A stretch of DNA of 64,000 nucleotides from Lysinibacillus fusiformis (GCF_002845985.1 NZ_PDFK01000002.1:62001-126000), one strand, 5' to 3'; counted from the first letter of the stretch, positions 52,318-61,574 are shown. Notes: generated by a model from the letters alone, not told the origin. Translations and numbers: made by a program.

Positions 52318-54368
52318 TACGCTTCCTCCTTTTCAATAACAATATTTCCATAAGCATCTATATAGAGTGATTGCTTATGATAGATTACGGTAGCTGCAGC
52401 TCTTTCTTCCACAATAGCAGGACCACTTATCTTCATTTCAATAGGTAATAGCTCACGATCATATATATTTGTTCTCACCCAGCCATCATTTTCAAAATAA
52501 ACATTGCGTTGTTCTATTAATGCGTCTTGTAAGCTAGTATGGCGCTCAATCGTTTTTAATTTAGGTTTACCAACCTTCCCAAAGGCCGTCACATGAATAT
52601 TAACGATTTCTGTCTCTGCTTCTGGTAGTTTAAATGTAAAATTCTTTTCATGTAATAAATTAAAATCTGCAATCGCTTTATCTAACACTCGTTGATTCCA
52701 TTCACCGCCCTCTACAGGTACCTTCACAGTATGCTCCTGGCCTAGATAACGCATATCTGCATAGCGTTGGAAAAATACATTATCTTTGTCCATACCTTCT
52801 TCTTGGAAATGTTGGAATGCCTGACGCTCAATATTTGCCCATATTGAGTTCATTTTTGTTAAATCAAGATTATTCATTCGTTTAATGTATGTTTGAATAT
52901 AATCATGACGTAAATCTGTCATGAGCATCCCCCATGCGGAAAACACCGGTGATGCGATTGGAATAATAACCTTTTTAACACCTAATTCCAATGCTAACGC
53001 AGGTGCATGCATCGAACCTCCCCCACCAAATGCAATCAAGGTAAAGTCTTGAGGGTTATGACCTTTACGAATAGAAATCAACTTTAGAGCATTTAACATA
53101 TTGGAATTGGCGATACGAATAATTCCAAGTGCCGCTTCTTCAGCAGACATATGAAAATGTTTCCCAATTTTTTCTTCAATTGCATTTTTCACATTGTTCA
53201 AATTCACCTCGTAATCAAAGTTCTTCGGTGATAATCTACCAGTTAATAAATTTGCATCCGTTGTGGTCGGCTCTGTTCCACCTTGACCATACGCAACTGG
53301 GCCTGGTCGAGCACCCGCTGACTGCGGCCCTACTTTTAATGAACCTGCACCATCAATCCATGCAATGGAACCACCACCGTTACCAATCTCAACAATATCA
53401 ACAACTGGTGTTTTAATTGGATAACCTGCGCGTCGAGTATCTTTTTCGATATAGTAATCTGTAGAAACTTTTACTTCGCCATTTTCAATCAATGAACATT
53501 TTGCTGTTGTTCCACCAATGTCGAAAGCAATAATATTTTTTTCTCCTAGTAATTCACCGAGTACCGCTGCACCTAAAATACCAGCAACTGGGCCTGATTC
53601 TACCATATTAATTGGTAAACGCTTCGCATTATCAAATTTAGTGGTACCACCATTTGACTGCATAATATAACTTTGCTCTATATCAATAGTATCTTGTAAT
53701 TTTTGCTCAAGTCGATCAATATAAGTTGTTGCAGTTGGTTGTACATAAGCATTTAAAACCGCTGTATTAGTGCGTTCATATTCACGCCACTCTTGTGTAA
53801 TTTCACTGGAAGCGGTTACCTGAACTTCTGGCCACAATTCCTTTATTTTTTCTACAGCTGCTTTTTCATGCTCGTTATTAACATAGGAGTGTAAAAAAGA
53901 GATTGCAATGGCCTCAACCTGTTCCTTCTTGAAATATTCAACTATTTCTTCTAGTTCATTCATTTCCAGAGCTGCTAATACTTGTCCCTTATAATTAAGT
54001 CTTTCAGTTACTTCTCTGCGTAAATATCGTTCTACAAATGGCTGTGGTTTTTGATACTTAACATTAAATAAATCAGGTCGATTTCCACGAGCAATTTCCA
54101 ACACATCCCTAAACCCCTTAGTTGTAATTAGACCCGTCTTTGCTCCTTTACGCTCAGTTAAAGCATTGATAATAACCGTTGTGCCATGGATAAACATTTC
54201 TAAATGCTGTTGATCCACTCCACTTTTCTTAATAACATCAATGACTCCTTGTTCAAAATTTGGAGGAGTTGTATTACTTTTTTCATAGCCGAAGTTTCCA
54301 TGTTCATCAACATACACTAAATCTGTAAATGTACCCCCAATATCTGTTGCGACTCTCATTCCATCCAC
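52317..54368 (-). CDS. hyuA: Hydantoinase A/oxoprolinase family protein
   Basis: A 683-residue ATP-binding subunit of the actin-like ATPase fold. It begins RVATDIGGTFTDLVYVDEHG (phosphate-1 loop), and has NIIAFDIGGTTAKCSLIENG (phosphate-2 loop), VESGPVAGILGA, FGGGGSMHAPALA and a C-terminal hydantoinase domain. It hydrolyses ATP to drive ring opening with HyuB. It is first of the structural genes, 16 bases after the regulator. Which ring it opens (hydantoin, N-methylhydantoin, oxoproline, lactam) is not decided by sequence. Confidence 0.93.
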   Translation of the reverse strand: MDGMRVATDIGGTFTDLVYVDEHGNFGYEKSNTTPPNFEQGVIDVIKKSGVDQQHLEMFIHGTTVIINALTERKGAKTGLITTKGFRDVLEIARGNRPDLFNVKYQKPQPFVERYLRREVTERLNYKGQVLAALEMNELEEIVEYFKKEQVEAIAISFLHSYVNNEHEKAAVEKIKELWPEVQVTASSEITQEWREYERTNTAVLNAYVQPTATTYIDRLEQKLQDTIDIEQSYIMQSNGGTTKFDNAKRLPINMVESGPVAGILGAAVLGELLGEKNIIAFDIGGTTAKCSLIENGEVKVSTDYYIEKDTRRAGYPIKTPVVDIVEIGNGGGSIAWIDGAGSLKVGPQSAGARPGPVAYGQGGTEPTTTDANLLTGRLSPKNFDYEVNLNNVKNAIEEKIGKHFHMSAEEAALGIIRIANSNMLNALKLISIRKGHNPQDFTLIAFGGGGSMHAPALALELGVKKVIIPIASPVFSAWGMLMTDLRHDYIQTYIKRMNNLDLTKMNSIWANIERQAFQHFQEEGMDKDNVFFQRYADMRYLGQEHTVKVPVEGGEWNQRVLDKAIADFNLLHEKNFTFKLPEAETEIVNIHVTAFGKVGKPKLKTIERHTSLQDALIEQRNVYFENDGWVRTNIYDRELLPIEMKISGPAIVEERAAATVIYHKQSLYIDAYGNIVIEKEEA

Positions 54369-54384
54369 CCAACCTTCCTTTTTT

Positions 54385-54930
54385 TTAGAAAATCACTGGC
54401 GTTAACACACTTAAAACAATACTTTCTTCATTCAAAGGATTTTCCCATGAATGTGGAACTTCAGAAGGATAATGAATTGTTTCACCTTCTCTAAGAAAAT
54501 ATTCTTGCCCATCAACCTTAAATAGGACAGCACCCTTTAATACGTAATAAAACTCTTCCCCTGGATGACTCGATTCTTGATTTTTGTCCATTTGACCCGG
54601 GGCCAGCTTCACAAGCAACGGTTCAAGATTTCTTCCACTAAAATGTCCATTAAGTCGCGTATATTCTATCGAAGATGCTTCTAATTTAAATGGTTTGCGA
54701 TCAGTTTCTTTTACGACATACGTATTATTTGAATCGGACTCAAAAAAGTAGGTGATCGGAACTCCAAATGCATCAGCTATTTTTTTTAGAGATGTAATAG
54801 CCAGTGAAGATGACCCCCTTTCTATTTGTGAAAGAAAACTAATCGATAAGTTTGTTTTTTCACTTAAATTCTTTAATGTCATGCCTTGATCAATCCTTGT
54901 TTTTTTTATGGTTTGATGAATATCTTCCAA
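54385..54930 (-). CDS. XRE-family regulator with C-terminal cupin sensor
   Basis: A 181-residue regulator: N-terminal HTH (about 8-60, TIKKTRIDQGMTLKNLSEKT followed by LSISFLSQIERGSSS) and C-terminal cupin (about 110-178, SSHPGEEFYYVLKGAVLF, EGETIHYPSEVPHSW). This architecture is common in PuuR-like regulators that bind small metabolites. It is the first gene of the operon and should control hyuA-hyuB-cupin-permease in response to the substrate. Confidence 0.88.
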   Translation of the reverse strand: MEDIHQTIKKTRIDQGMTLKNLSEKTNLSISFLSQIERGSSSLAITSLKKIADAFGVPITYFFESDSNNTYVVKETDRKPFKLEASSIEYTRLNGHFSGRNLEPLLVKLAPGQMDKNQESSHPGEEFYYVLKGAVLFKVDGQEYFLREGETIHYPSEVPHSWENPLNEESIVLSVLTPVIF

Positions 54931-55051
54931 ATTGCCACCTCTTTTTTGATTACACTGTATTTTTTGAAGTATAACTATAATTTTTTTAATAGTATCATAT
55001 TATTTTCTGAATTGAAAGAATATTTTTAAATATTAGTATTTTATTAAAAAT

Positions 55052-55084
55052 AAAAAAACTCCATTCACCGTACTAGTGAATGAA
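55052..55084 (-). terminator. Second terminator behind the FMN reductase gene
   Basis: On the minus strand CATTCAC / GTGAATG followed, after GAG, by TTTTTTT. It lies between the FMN reductase gene and the promoter region of the hyu operon. Confidence 0.75.
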
Positions 55085-55112
55085 GAAGAGTAATTTTATC
55101 AACACATTTAAA

Positions 55113-55148
55113 TAAAAAAACAATATGCACATAGGGAGTGCATATTGC
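55113..55148 (-). terminator. FMN reductase terminator
   Basis: On the minus strand CAATATGCAC and GTGCATATTG form a perfect 10-bp stem followed by TTTTTTT, eight bases after the stop codon. Confidence 0.9.
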
Positions 55149-55155
55149 CATGAAA

Positions 55156-55695
55156 TTATGATCGAATTGTTTTTAAAGCGGTTGCCCACGGTACGAGCTG
55201 ATCTAACATTTGATGAACAGAATCTGCTTGCACCTCTTTTGGTTTAAAGACAGAGCCATTTTCAAAATCAGTAAATAAAGATAGTGCTGGATGCACACGG
55301 ACATCGGCAACTAGTAATTCTCCAAGAATACCTCGTAAATGCTCAGCTGCACGAGCACCTCCAACAGAACCATAAGAAACGATTCCAGCAGCTTTATTAT
55401 TCCATTCCACTCGTAAATAATCTAATGCATTTTTTAATGCACCTGTAATGGAGTGATTGTACTCAGCAACAATAAAGACAAAGCCGTCGCATGCTCCGAC
55501 TTTTTCTGACCAGGCCGCTACTCCTGAAGCATCTCCGCCCGGCTCCCCTAAAAGCGGTAATTTAAAATCAGCGATATCAATTATTTCATATTCCGCATCA
55601 CGACGTTTTTCTGCCACTTCCTTTACCCATGTGCCAACCTGTGGGCTTACACGACTCTCTCGCGTACTTCCTAAAATAATGCCGATTTTTAACAT
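55156..55695 (-). CDS. NADPH-dependent FMN reductase family protein
   Basis: A 179-residue flavodoxin-like oxidoreductase. ATG 55695 follows GAGGAGG; the longer frame from 55737 contains that site. The FMN phosphate loop is GIILGSTRESRVSPQVGTWV (about 4-23), followed by PLLGEPGGDASG and FIVAEYNHSITGALKNALDY, the second flavin loop typical of the YhdA/azoreductase-like group. It probably reduces quinones, azo dyes or flavin with NAD(P)H. Single gene. Confidence 0.9.
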   Translation of the reverse strand: MLKIGIILGSTRESRVSPQVGTWVKEVAEKRRDAEYEIIDIADFKLPLLGEPGGDASGVAAWSEKVGACDGFVFIVAEYNHSITGALKNALDYLRVEWNNKAAGIVSYGSVGGARAAEHLRGILGELLVADVRVHPALSLFTDFENGSVFKPKEVQADSVHQMLDQLVPWATALKTIRS

Positions 55696-55882
55696 ATGAC
55701 GCCTCCTCTTTTTCATCCGTTCTTGTGACTCCATCATCGTTCATTGTACGCGATCGCCACTCGTAACCATTTTGGTCAGGAACATACCCCTTTATTCATC
55801 ACTAATTTGTCAGCCTAGAATAATCAGAATTAAATTAACATAATTTTTTATTTTCTGTCACTTATTTAAACTAGAGGGACGA

Positions 55883-56131
55883 TTATTTCATTTTAATAGG
55901 TTGCTCCAATGCCTCCAATTCCTCCTCAATAGAGGCATATTGTCTTTCCACTACATATTTGGCATCGGATAGAGCGGCATTATAAATATGAGGAGCAATA
56001 TGTTCCTTGATAAAATCGAATACACGCTCTGCTTCAAATTCACTAATATCTTCATCACGCTGATTATAGAAAAACCGTTGAATATCAGCCAGTATCATTT
56101 CTTGCTGATCTTTTGATAATCGAATAAACAA
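55883..56131 (-). CDS. DUF2164-family protein
   Basis: A protein of about 82 residues starting at TTG 56131, seven bases after GGGGAG; alternative starts at ATG 56146 or 56179 would add 5 or 16 residues. IRLSKDQQEMILADIQRFFY followed by ISEFEAERVFDFIKEHIAP and YNAALSDAK is the conserved DUF2164 pattern. Function unknown. It lies just downstream of repeat element copy 2 on the minus strand. Confidence 0.8.
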   Translation of the reverse strand: MFIRLSKDQQEMILADIQRFFYNQRDEDISEFEAERVFDFIKEHIAPHIYNAALSDAKYVVERQYASIEEELEALEQPIKMK

Positions 56132-56206
56132 GTCAAATCTCCCCATTCCTATTCTTTGATTTCTCCTCCATCTTATCACTACCTATAGATTCTTTGCCTA
56201 TTAAAA

Positions 56207-56238
56207 AGGCTGAATACTAGTTCTACTAGCATTCAGCC
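56207..56238. repeat. Distal copy of the duplicated terminator hairpin (element copy 2)
   Basis: A 32-bp sequence with arms GGCTGAATACTAGT and ACTAGCATTCAGCC. On the minus strand it is followed by TTTTTAATAGG, a U-tract. It matches 56696-56727 at 31 of 32 positions. Confidence 0.9.
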
Positions 56239-56695
56239 CATAGTGTTGAAAAGCAAAACCATCCATAGAATTTATGTGAAAGGTGAAAAAGGATTTCCGT
56301 TGCAGGCTACTTGCTTTCCTGTGGGCGAGCGCCGAGCCGCTCCGTTTAGAGGCTCGCCTGTCTCGCTATCCCACAGGAGCCAAGTGGCCTTCCACTCCAT
56401 AAATTTAGCAAAGGTTCAAGTGAAGGTATTCACTCCTCTTTTATGGAGGGGTGTTGTCACACATCACTTCTCCACATTGAAAATAAGAAGCTATCTTTTG
56501 CAGAATGGTTGATTGGAGTGGAGCCAGCGTCACTCCTAGGGGATTTAGCGTCACAGAGGAGACGCTGGAGCGAACGCAGTGAGTGAAGCGGCTCATCGGA
56601 CGTCCCCTGGAAAGGACGCTGGCGGAATGGAAATCAACCCCTCGCCTTTCAAAATTGCTTATTCTGCCGTTGACATTACCTTTTTTCAACAACAT

Positions 56696-56727
56696 AGGCT
56701 GAATACTAGTTCCACTAGCATTCAGCC
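56696..56727. repeat. Proximal copy of the duplicated terminator hairpin (element copy 2)
   Basis: Matches 56207-56238 with a single T-to-C change in the loop. It begins six bases beyond the stop codon of the small membrane gene. On the minus strand it is followed by ATGTTGTTGAAAAAAGG and not by a U-tract. Confidence 0.9.
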
Positions 56728-56733
56728 ACCATC

Positions 56734-56958
56734 TTATTGTTTACATTCAAATGAATAGCTAGTGGATAAAAAGTTTTTTTCCTTTGATACAATCGCTTGT
56801 CCACCATCATTTTCACATTGCTGTGTCATCGCATCTATTTTCTTGTCATTGATCGTATTTGTCATCACCGTCATACCAATGCCAAAAACAGCAATGAATA
56901 AACCAATTATAATCCATAACTTACCCGTCTTATTGCCTCCAGGTCTATCATTCGCCAC
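56734..56958 (-). CDS. Small membrane protein of unknown function
   Basis: A 74-residue protein with a Gly/Lys-rich N-terminus, one membrane segment (about 14-34) and an extracytoplasmic tail carrying two cysteines (QQCENDGGQ and SFECKQ) that could form a disulphide. No family recognised. It lies 15 bases downstream of the Nif3-like gene on the same strand. Its terminator has been split by repeat element copy 2. Confidence 0.75.
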   Translation of the reverse strand: MANDRPGGNKTGKLWIIIGLFIAVFGIGMTVMTNTINDKKIDAMTQQCENDGGQAIVSKEKNFLSTSYSFECKQ

Positions 56959-56973
56959 ATTTGTTCCCCTCGC

Positions 56974-58095
56974 TTATACAAATAAAAATGGTTCTGTATT
57001 GATGGTTGATTGTACAAATTCAACATGGTATTTTTTATCCTCACATAGTTCAGCCATTTTTTTGGCTACCCCTGCAATCATCACCTTTTCTACATGATGA
57101 CCCGGATCTACAATTTGCAAATCAATGGCTTGTGCGTCCTGTGCTGTATGGAAGTACATATCACCCGTTAAGAAAACATCTGCTCCAGCGCGTTTTGCCG
57201 CATAAATATATTTATTGCCGTCTCCACCAACAAGCGCCACTCTGTTAATCTTCGATTGTAAATCACCAACCACACGAACTGCTGGAACTTCTAACTGCTG
57301 CTTTACAAATTCTGCAAATTGTTGTAGCGTCATTTCTTGTGGCAAGTATCCTACTCGCCCCAACCCCATAACATTAGTTTGCTGCTCAAGACGTATCACA
57401 TCATAAGCGGGTTCCTCATAAGGATGACTAGTAAGCATCGCCTTTAATACGCGGTTTTTGATGGATTCAGGAAATACGACCTCGATCTTTACCTCTTCCT
57501 CCACATGTAATTCATCAATAGTGCCAACGAATGGATTTGCTCCTGCTAATGCACGGAATCGTCCTTCTCCAGTCGTCGTATAACTGCATGCTTCATAGTC
57601 ACCAATACGACCTGCCCCAGCCTTTGCTAGAGCCTCACGTAATACTTCTGCATTGGCAGTAGGTATAAAGACAGCTAGCTTGAACAGATTTTCAGCATAC
57701 GTTTCTTCTAATATGGAACAATTTTTTAGCTGTAGGGCATCTGCTAGTAGATCATTGACCCCACCTTCAGCTACATCTAAATTAGTATGGGCCGCATAAA
57801 CAGCGATATCGTGTTTAATCAGCTTTTCATATAGGCGTCCCGCTGGTTGATCTGTGCGGATATTCGACAGACGTCTAAAGATTGGTGGATGGTGCGCGAT
57901 AATCAGCTCACAGCCCTTTTCTATTGCCTCGTTTGCAACAGCATCATTAACATCTAACGTCACCAATACTCTATGGACAGGTTTATTGAGTGTCCCTATA
58001 GCTAACCCAATTGGATCATTGTCCATGCAAGCAAGTTTCTTGGGCGACCATGCTTCGAACACTTGAATGATTTCTTGACCATTCACGGTTTTCAT
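56974..58095 (-). CDS. yqfO: Nif3-like dinuclear metal centre protein (YqfO-like)
   Basis: A 373-residue Nif3-family protein. Metal ligands are visible in CELIIAHHPPIFR (about 57-69), YAAHTNLDVAEGGVND (about 94-110) and, at the C-terminus, IVDPGHHVEKVMI (about 330-342). The middle carries the PII/CutA-like insert (about 128-225) usual for the Bacillus YqfO type. Members have been proposed as GTP cyclohydrolase-like or other metal hydrolases; the function is unsettled. It starts one base after the trmK stop. Confidence 0.92.
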   Translation of the reverse strand: MKTVNGQEIIQVFEAWSPKKLACMDNDPIGLAIGTLNKPVHRVLVTLDVNDAVANEAIEKGCELIIAHHPPIFRRLSNIRTDQPAGRLYEKLIKHDIAVYAAHTNLDVAEGGVNDLLADALQLKNCSILEETYAENLFKLAVFIPTANAEVLREALAKAGAGRIGDYEACSYTTTGEGRFRALAGANPFVGTIDELHVEEEVKIEVVFPESIKNRVLKAMLTSHPYEEPAYDVIRLEQQTNVMGLGRVGYLPQEMTLQQFAEFVKQQLEVPAVRVVGDLQSKINRVALVGGDGNKYIYAAKRAGADVFLTGDMYFHTAQDAQAIDLQIVDPGHHVEKVMIAGVAKKMAELCEDKKYHVEFVQSTINTEPFLFV

Positions 58096-58096
58096 C

Positions 58097-58789
58097 TTAC
58101 AAAACTCCTTCCACTAAATGTATCAGAGCCATTAACTCTGCACGCTTTTCTTCAATTTCAGGTGTTTGTTCTGCCTCTTCAATGGATTGTAGCACTCGTT
58201 GCCAGTTGTCTTTTTCGCGTAACCATTTTTTCATAAATGCTGGTGATTTGCGCTGGCTTAGTTTAGGACCAAATAAAATCTCTGCTGTAGATAGCTTCAT
58301 TTGTCCTCTTTGCAATACAAGGATTTCATAGATTTTATCATCTTCCTCTAAGATCTCTTCATCCAGAATCGCCCACTGATGTGCTAACGCCCACTCACGA
58401 ATGACCTTAGCATGAATATTGGGCTGTAAAATAAGACGTGTGACACCTTGAAGCTTTTCAGGATACTTATCTAGGATGGAAACAATCAAAGGTCCACCCA
58501 TCCCAGCAATTGTGACTGTGTCCACATGGTCAGTCATTTCAATCGCTGCTAATCCATCTGCAAGACGTACGGTAATCTTCTCCGTTAAGCCTTCCTTTTG
58601 TACTTGTCCTACAGCTGATTCATAGGGTCCTTTTACAACCTCTCCTGCGATGGCACGAGAAGCAGTTCCCTGATGAATCAAATAGCATGGTAGATAGGCA
58701 TGGTCACTACCGATATCTGCCATAATAGCTCCTGTGGGAACAAATTTTGCTACTGTTTCTAATCGTTTTGAAAGTTTTTGTGCGTTCAT
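58097..58789 (-). CDS. trmK: tRNA (adenine22-N1)-methyltransferase
   Basis: A 230-residue SAM-dependent methyltransferase. ATG 58789 follows AGGCGG; a longer frame from 58888 runs through a terminator and is rejected. SAM motif ADIGSDHAYLPCYLI (about 25-39), catalytic-region DTVTIAGMGGPLIV (about 89-102) and LILQPN (about 116-121). It modifies A22 of tRNA, as shown for YqfN in B. subtilis. Co-transcribed with the Nif3-like gene. Confidence 0.92.
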   Translation of the reverse strand: MNAQKLSKRLETVAKFVPTGAIMADIGSDHAYLPCYLIHQGTASRAIAGEVVKGPYESAVGQVQKEGLTEKITVRLADGLAAIEMTDHVDTVTIAGMGGPLIVSILDKYPEKLQGVTRLILQPNIHAKVIREWALAHQWAILDEEILEEDDKIYEILVLQRGQMKLSTAEILFGPKLSQRKSPAFMKKWLREKDNWQRVLQSIEEAEQTPEIEEKRAELMALIHLVEGVL

Positions 58790-58841
58790 TTTATACCGCC
58801 TATCTTCAATAGAGTCCATTAATAGTATGGATGATGTCGTG

Positions 58842-58890
58842 AAAAAAAACAAATGGAGTTGCCCCACATTTTTTGTGGACAACCCCATTT
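58842..58890 (-). terminator. Terminator upstream of trmK
   Basis: On the minus strand AAATGGGGTTGTCCAC pairs imperfectly with GTGGGGCAACTCCATTT, followed by GTTTTTTTT. It is the second of two terminators behind cccA. Confidence 0.88.
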
Positions 58891-58904
58891 TTATTATGTA
58901 GCTG

Positions 58905-58943
58905 AAGATAAAAGTAGCTGTACTATGTCAGTACAGCTACTTG
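58905..58943 (-). terminator. cccA terminator
   Basis: AAGTAGCTGTAC (58912-58923) and GTACAGCTACTT (58931-58942), a 12-bp perfect stem with a TTTAT tail on the minus strand, ten bases after the cccA stop. Confidence 0.9.
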
Positions 58944-58952
58944 TCAGTCATA

Positions 58953-59312
58953 CTATTCTAAAGTAGAAATGTATTCAGCGATTGCTTTTGCTTCCTCTTC
59001 AGTTTTCATGTTCGGTTGCATTGGAGTACCTTCGATACCCTTTGTTAAAACTTCAACGATATGGGCTTCATCTAAGCCATGTAGGTTTGGACCCATACTA
59101 CCACTTAAATCATTACCGTGACAACCGATACAAGATTGTACTAGTGCTGCACCATCATCGTTTGCATCTGTAGTTTCAGTAGTTTCGCCACCGCCCTCAT
59201 GTTCAGCAGCAATTTCTTTCTTGTTATCTGCACCTTGTAAAGACATGAAGAAAATAAGACCAATACCAAATGCCAGAATTAAGATGTAAGGAACGACTGG
59301 ATTGTTTTTCAT
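58953..59312 (-). CDS. cccA: Membrane-anchored cytochrome c550
   Basis: A 119-residue cytochrome c. Residues 6-25 anchor it in the membrane; a Glu/Thr/Gly-rich linker follows (about 30-52); the haem domain has CIGCH (about 61-65) and an axial methionine in GTPMQPNM. It carries electrons outside the membrane to a terminal oxidase. Position between sigA and trmK is as in B. subtilis. AGGAGGGG ribosome site. Confidence 0.93.
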   Translation of the reverse strand: MKNNPVVPYILILAFGIGLIFFMSLQGADNKKEIAAEHEGGGETTETTDANDDGAALVQSCIGCHGNDLSGSMGPNLHGLDEAHIVEVLTKGIEGTPMQPNMKTEEEAKAIAEYISTLE

Positions 59313-59652
59313 AAGTTTCCCCTCCTCATTTTAAGTCTACTTCTATTATAATATAGAATCAGTCAACATCTAATATTGTACTTCATTAACAAAGAAACGA
59401 AAAGCCCTATTCGCTAAGTTTTCCTTTGTTTGTAACAAATTCGACATTTCTGTATCTATTGGATAAAATATGTCTTGCCAACCCCAAAATTTGGTCATAT
59501 TTATCCTTTTCCATACCATTGTTTTCATTACGATTCTGTTGTTATCATACCCTTTGCACACGTACATATACCAAAAAATTAAAAAATCTGTATGTCTTGT
59601 ATCAACATACAGATTCTCATGTAATAATAATTTCAATATAATATTTGCTGTA
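59313..59652. other. Gap without a supported gene
   Basis: About 340 bp of AT-rich DNA holding the cccA leader and promoter (TATAAT-like sequence near 59350 on the minus strand). A minus-strand frame of 88 residues (59370-59636) and short plus-strand frames lack ribosome sites and biased composition. No structured RNA is evident. Confidence 0.55.
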
Positions 59653-60219
59653 TCAAGATAGATTTATGATATAATATCCAATCAGTGCTACTAACCCTAA
59701 AACACCTGAGACTGTGAAATATAGCAGTTTCATTTTAATACCCGACCAAAGCCAAATTATACAATTCGCTGCAATCAAACAAAACAAAACCGTATTATTT
59801 CCACTAAAATATGTAGTGCAAATACGAATAGACATACTAAATAGCAGAATGGCTGCCAGTACATGAAAAATAGGCGCCAGTAGATGTTTTTTTTGTGCCA
59901 TTTGCCATGCAGCAATAAATAAGATGCATGCCCCTAATCCCACAACCACAGTTAATATCAAAGTCAAAGATTGCATTGTAAAATAGAGTGTCAAAACAGC
60001 CATGATGGCGATACATAGACCCACTACTAATAGGACCATTTTTCTTTTTTCTGATGGCAAAATCGCTTGTTTAGGATGTTGCACTGGCTCTAACTCCTCT
60101 ATATCAGCCCCTTCTGTATAAAGAGCTGCTAAAAAGTCACAATAGTGCTCTGGTAAAAGTTTATTTTGCTTCCAAAATAAAATTTCATTAAGGATTATTT
60201 TCTTTCGAGGATTTGTCAT
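59653..60219 (-). CDS. Hypothetical multi-pass membrane protein
   Basis: A 188-residue protein. ATG 60219 follows GGAGCTATCATT. A cytosolic N-terminal segment (RKKIILNEILFWKQNKLLPE, then HYCDFLAALYTEG) precedes four to six membrane segments (about 60-185). The N-terminal pattern resembles DUF2157-like membrane proteins, but I am not sure of the family. Function unknown. It lies between cccA and rpoD on the same strand with separate control. Confidence 0.72.
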   Translation of the reverse strand: MTNPRKKIILNEILFWKQNKLLPEHYCDFLAALYTEGADIEELEPVQHPKQAILPSEKRKMVLLVVGLCIAIMAVLTLYFTMQSLTLILTVVVGLGACILFIAAWQMAQKKHLLAPIFHVLAAILLFSMSIRICTTYFSGNNTVLFCLIAANCIIWLWSGIKMKLLYFTVSGVLGLVALIGYYIINLS

Positions 60220-60388
60220 AATGATAGCTCCAAACATTGCTTAATAATGGTTGTATTACAATTTTATCTCACAATTTTGGAAAACACATCTGTATAAAGT
60301 CGCAAATCTTTCATTTCCTTCATTCTAATTATCTATTATTGTCGAAAATAAGAAAGTCGAGTAGCGGGCTTATTACCTTTTCAGTATA

Positions 60389-60435
60389 TAAAAAAGGAGC
60401 TATCCCAACTAATTCACACTAGTCGGATAGCTCCA
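60389..60435 (-). terminator. rpoD terminator
   Basis: GGAGCTATCC (60396-60405) and GGATAGCTCC (60425-60434), followed on the minus strand by TTTTTT. Confidence 0.92.
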
Positions 60436-60446
60436 TCTATTTAAAT

Positions 60447-61574
60447 TTATTCTAAGAAATCTTTTAAACGTTTACTGCGAGAAGGATGACGTAATTTTCT
60501 TAATGCTTTCGCCTCGATTTGACGAATACGCTCACGAGTTACGCCAAAGACTTTTCCTACCTCTTCTAATGTACGTGTGCGACCATCATCTAATCCAAAA
60601 CGTAAACGAAGTACGTTTTCTTCACGGTCTGTTAACGTATCTAGTACATCTTCTAATTGCTCTTTTAACAGTTCATAGGCTGCATGGTCAGATGGAGATT
60701 GTGCTTCAGAATCCTCAATAAAGTCTCCTAAATGTGAATCATCTTCTTCTCCAATTGGTGTTTCAAGAGATACTGGTTCTTGTGCAATTTTTAAAATTTC
60801 ACGAACTTTTTCAGGTGTTAAATCCATTTCCTCTCCAATTTCTTCTGGAGAAGGCTCACGACCCAAATCTTGTAAAAGTTGACGTTGTACACGTATTAAT
60901 TTATTAATGGTTTCGACCATATGAACAGGAATACGAATCGTACGAGCTTGGTCAGCAATCGCGCGTGTAATTGCCTGACGAATCCACCATGTAGCGTAAG
61001 TAGAGAATTTAAATCCTTTACGGTAATCGAATTTTTCAACAGCCTTAATCAGACCCATATTCCCTTCTTGGATTAAATCAAGGAATAGCATACCACGACC
61101 AACATAACGTTTTGCAATCGATACAACTAAACGTAAGTTCGCCTCTGCTAAACGTTTACGTGCTTCCTCGTCTCCTTGCTCAATACGCTCTGCAAGTGCA
61201 ATTTCCTGCTCAGCAGATAGTAAATCTACTCGGCCAATTTCTTTTAAATACATACGTACAGGGTCATTTATTTTAACACCTGGTGGTACACTCAAATCGT
61301 TTAAGTCGAAAGTTTCTTCATTTGCTTCTTCTTTCATTAGACTTTCTTCTTCAAATTCTTCTTTTCCAATGATTTGAATGTCTTTATGCTTTTCAAGATC
61401 CTCAGCAAAATGGAAAATTTCTTCATTTTCCAATTCATAAGGTGTTAGTTTCTCTGAAATTTCTTTCATCGAAATTTCACCTTCTGTTTTCGCTTTTTCT
61501 TGTAGGAATTTTTTTGCATCATCTAATGTAATTTCTACTTCTATCTCTTTTGAACGTTCTGACTTGTCCGCCAT
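60447..61574 (-). CDS. rpoD: Primary RNA polymerase sigma factor SigA
   Basis: A 375-residue sigma-70. Region 1.1 is short (Bacillus type). Region 1.2 includes [13 protein letters not shown], region 2 has [19 protein letters not shown] and [20 protein letters not shown] (2.3-2.4, -10 binding), region 3 carries [12 protein letters not shown], and region 4 has [20 protein letters not shown] with the [23 protein letters not shown]. It is read with dnaG 32 bases upstream, the classic dnaG-rpoD macromolecular synthesis pair. Confidence 0.98.
   Translation of the reverse strand: MADKSERSKEIEVEITLDDAKKFLQEKAKTEGEISMKEISEKLTPYELENEEIFHFAEDLEKHKDIQIIGKEEFEEESLMKEEANEETFDLNDLSVPPGVKINDPVRMYLKEIGRVDLLSAEQEIALAERIEQGDEEARKRLAEANLRLVVSIAKRYVGRGMLFLDLIQEGNMGLIKAVEKFDYRKGFKFSTYATWWIRQAITRAIADQARTIRIPVHMVETINKLIRVQRQLLQDLGREPSPEEIGEEMDLTPEKVREILKIAQEPVSLETPIGEEDDSHLGDFIEDSEAQSPSDHAAYELLKEQLEDVLDTLTDREENVLRLRFGLDDGRTRTLEEVGKVFGVTRERIRQIEAKALRKLRHPSRSKRLKDFLE

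Larger units (their letters stand above)
56207..56727. mobile_element. Non-coding repeat element, copy 2, inserted in a terminator
   Basis: A 457-bp insert (56239-56695) between two near-identical 32-bp copies of a terminator hairpin that is unrelated to the hairpin flanking copy 1. The interior matches 12016-12552 with several deletions of 10-50 bp. Hairpin A is at 56304-56400 (AGGCTACTTG / CAAGTGGCCT, one GU pair) and hairpin B at 56507-56639 (GGTTGATT / AATCAACC, inner CCAGCGTC / GACGCTGG). Ends: ATAGTGTTGAAAAG on the left and TTTTTTCAACAACATA on the right. No frame is shared with copy 1, so it is not protein-coding. Confidence 0.8.

Noticed and set aside
56441..56695. An 84-residue minus-strand frame in repeat element copy 2
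   Set aside because: Its frame differs from that in copy 1 and it spans the structured region; no ribosome site.
59370..59636. An 88-residue minus-strand frame between cccA and the membrane gene
   Set aside because: No credible ribosome site; aromatic-rich composition typical of AT-rich non-coding DNA.
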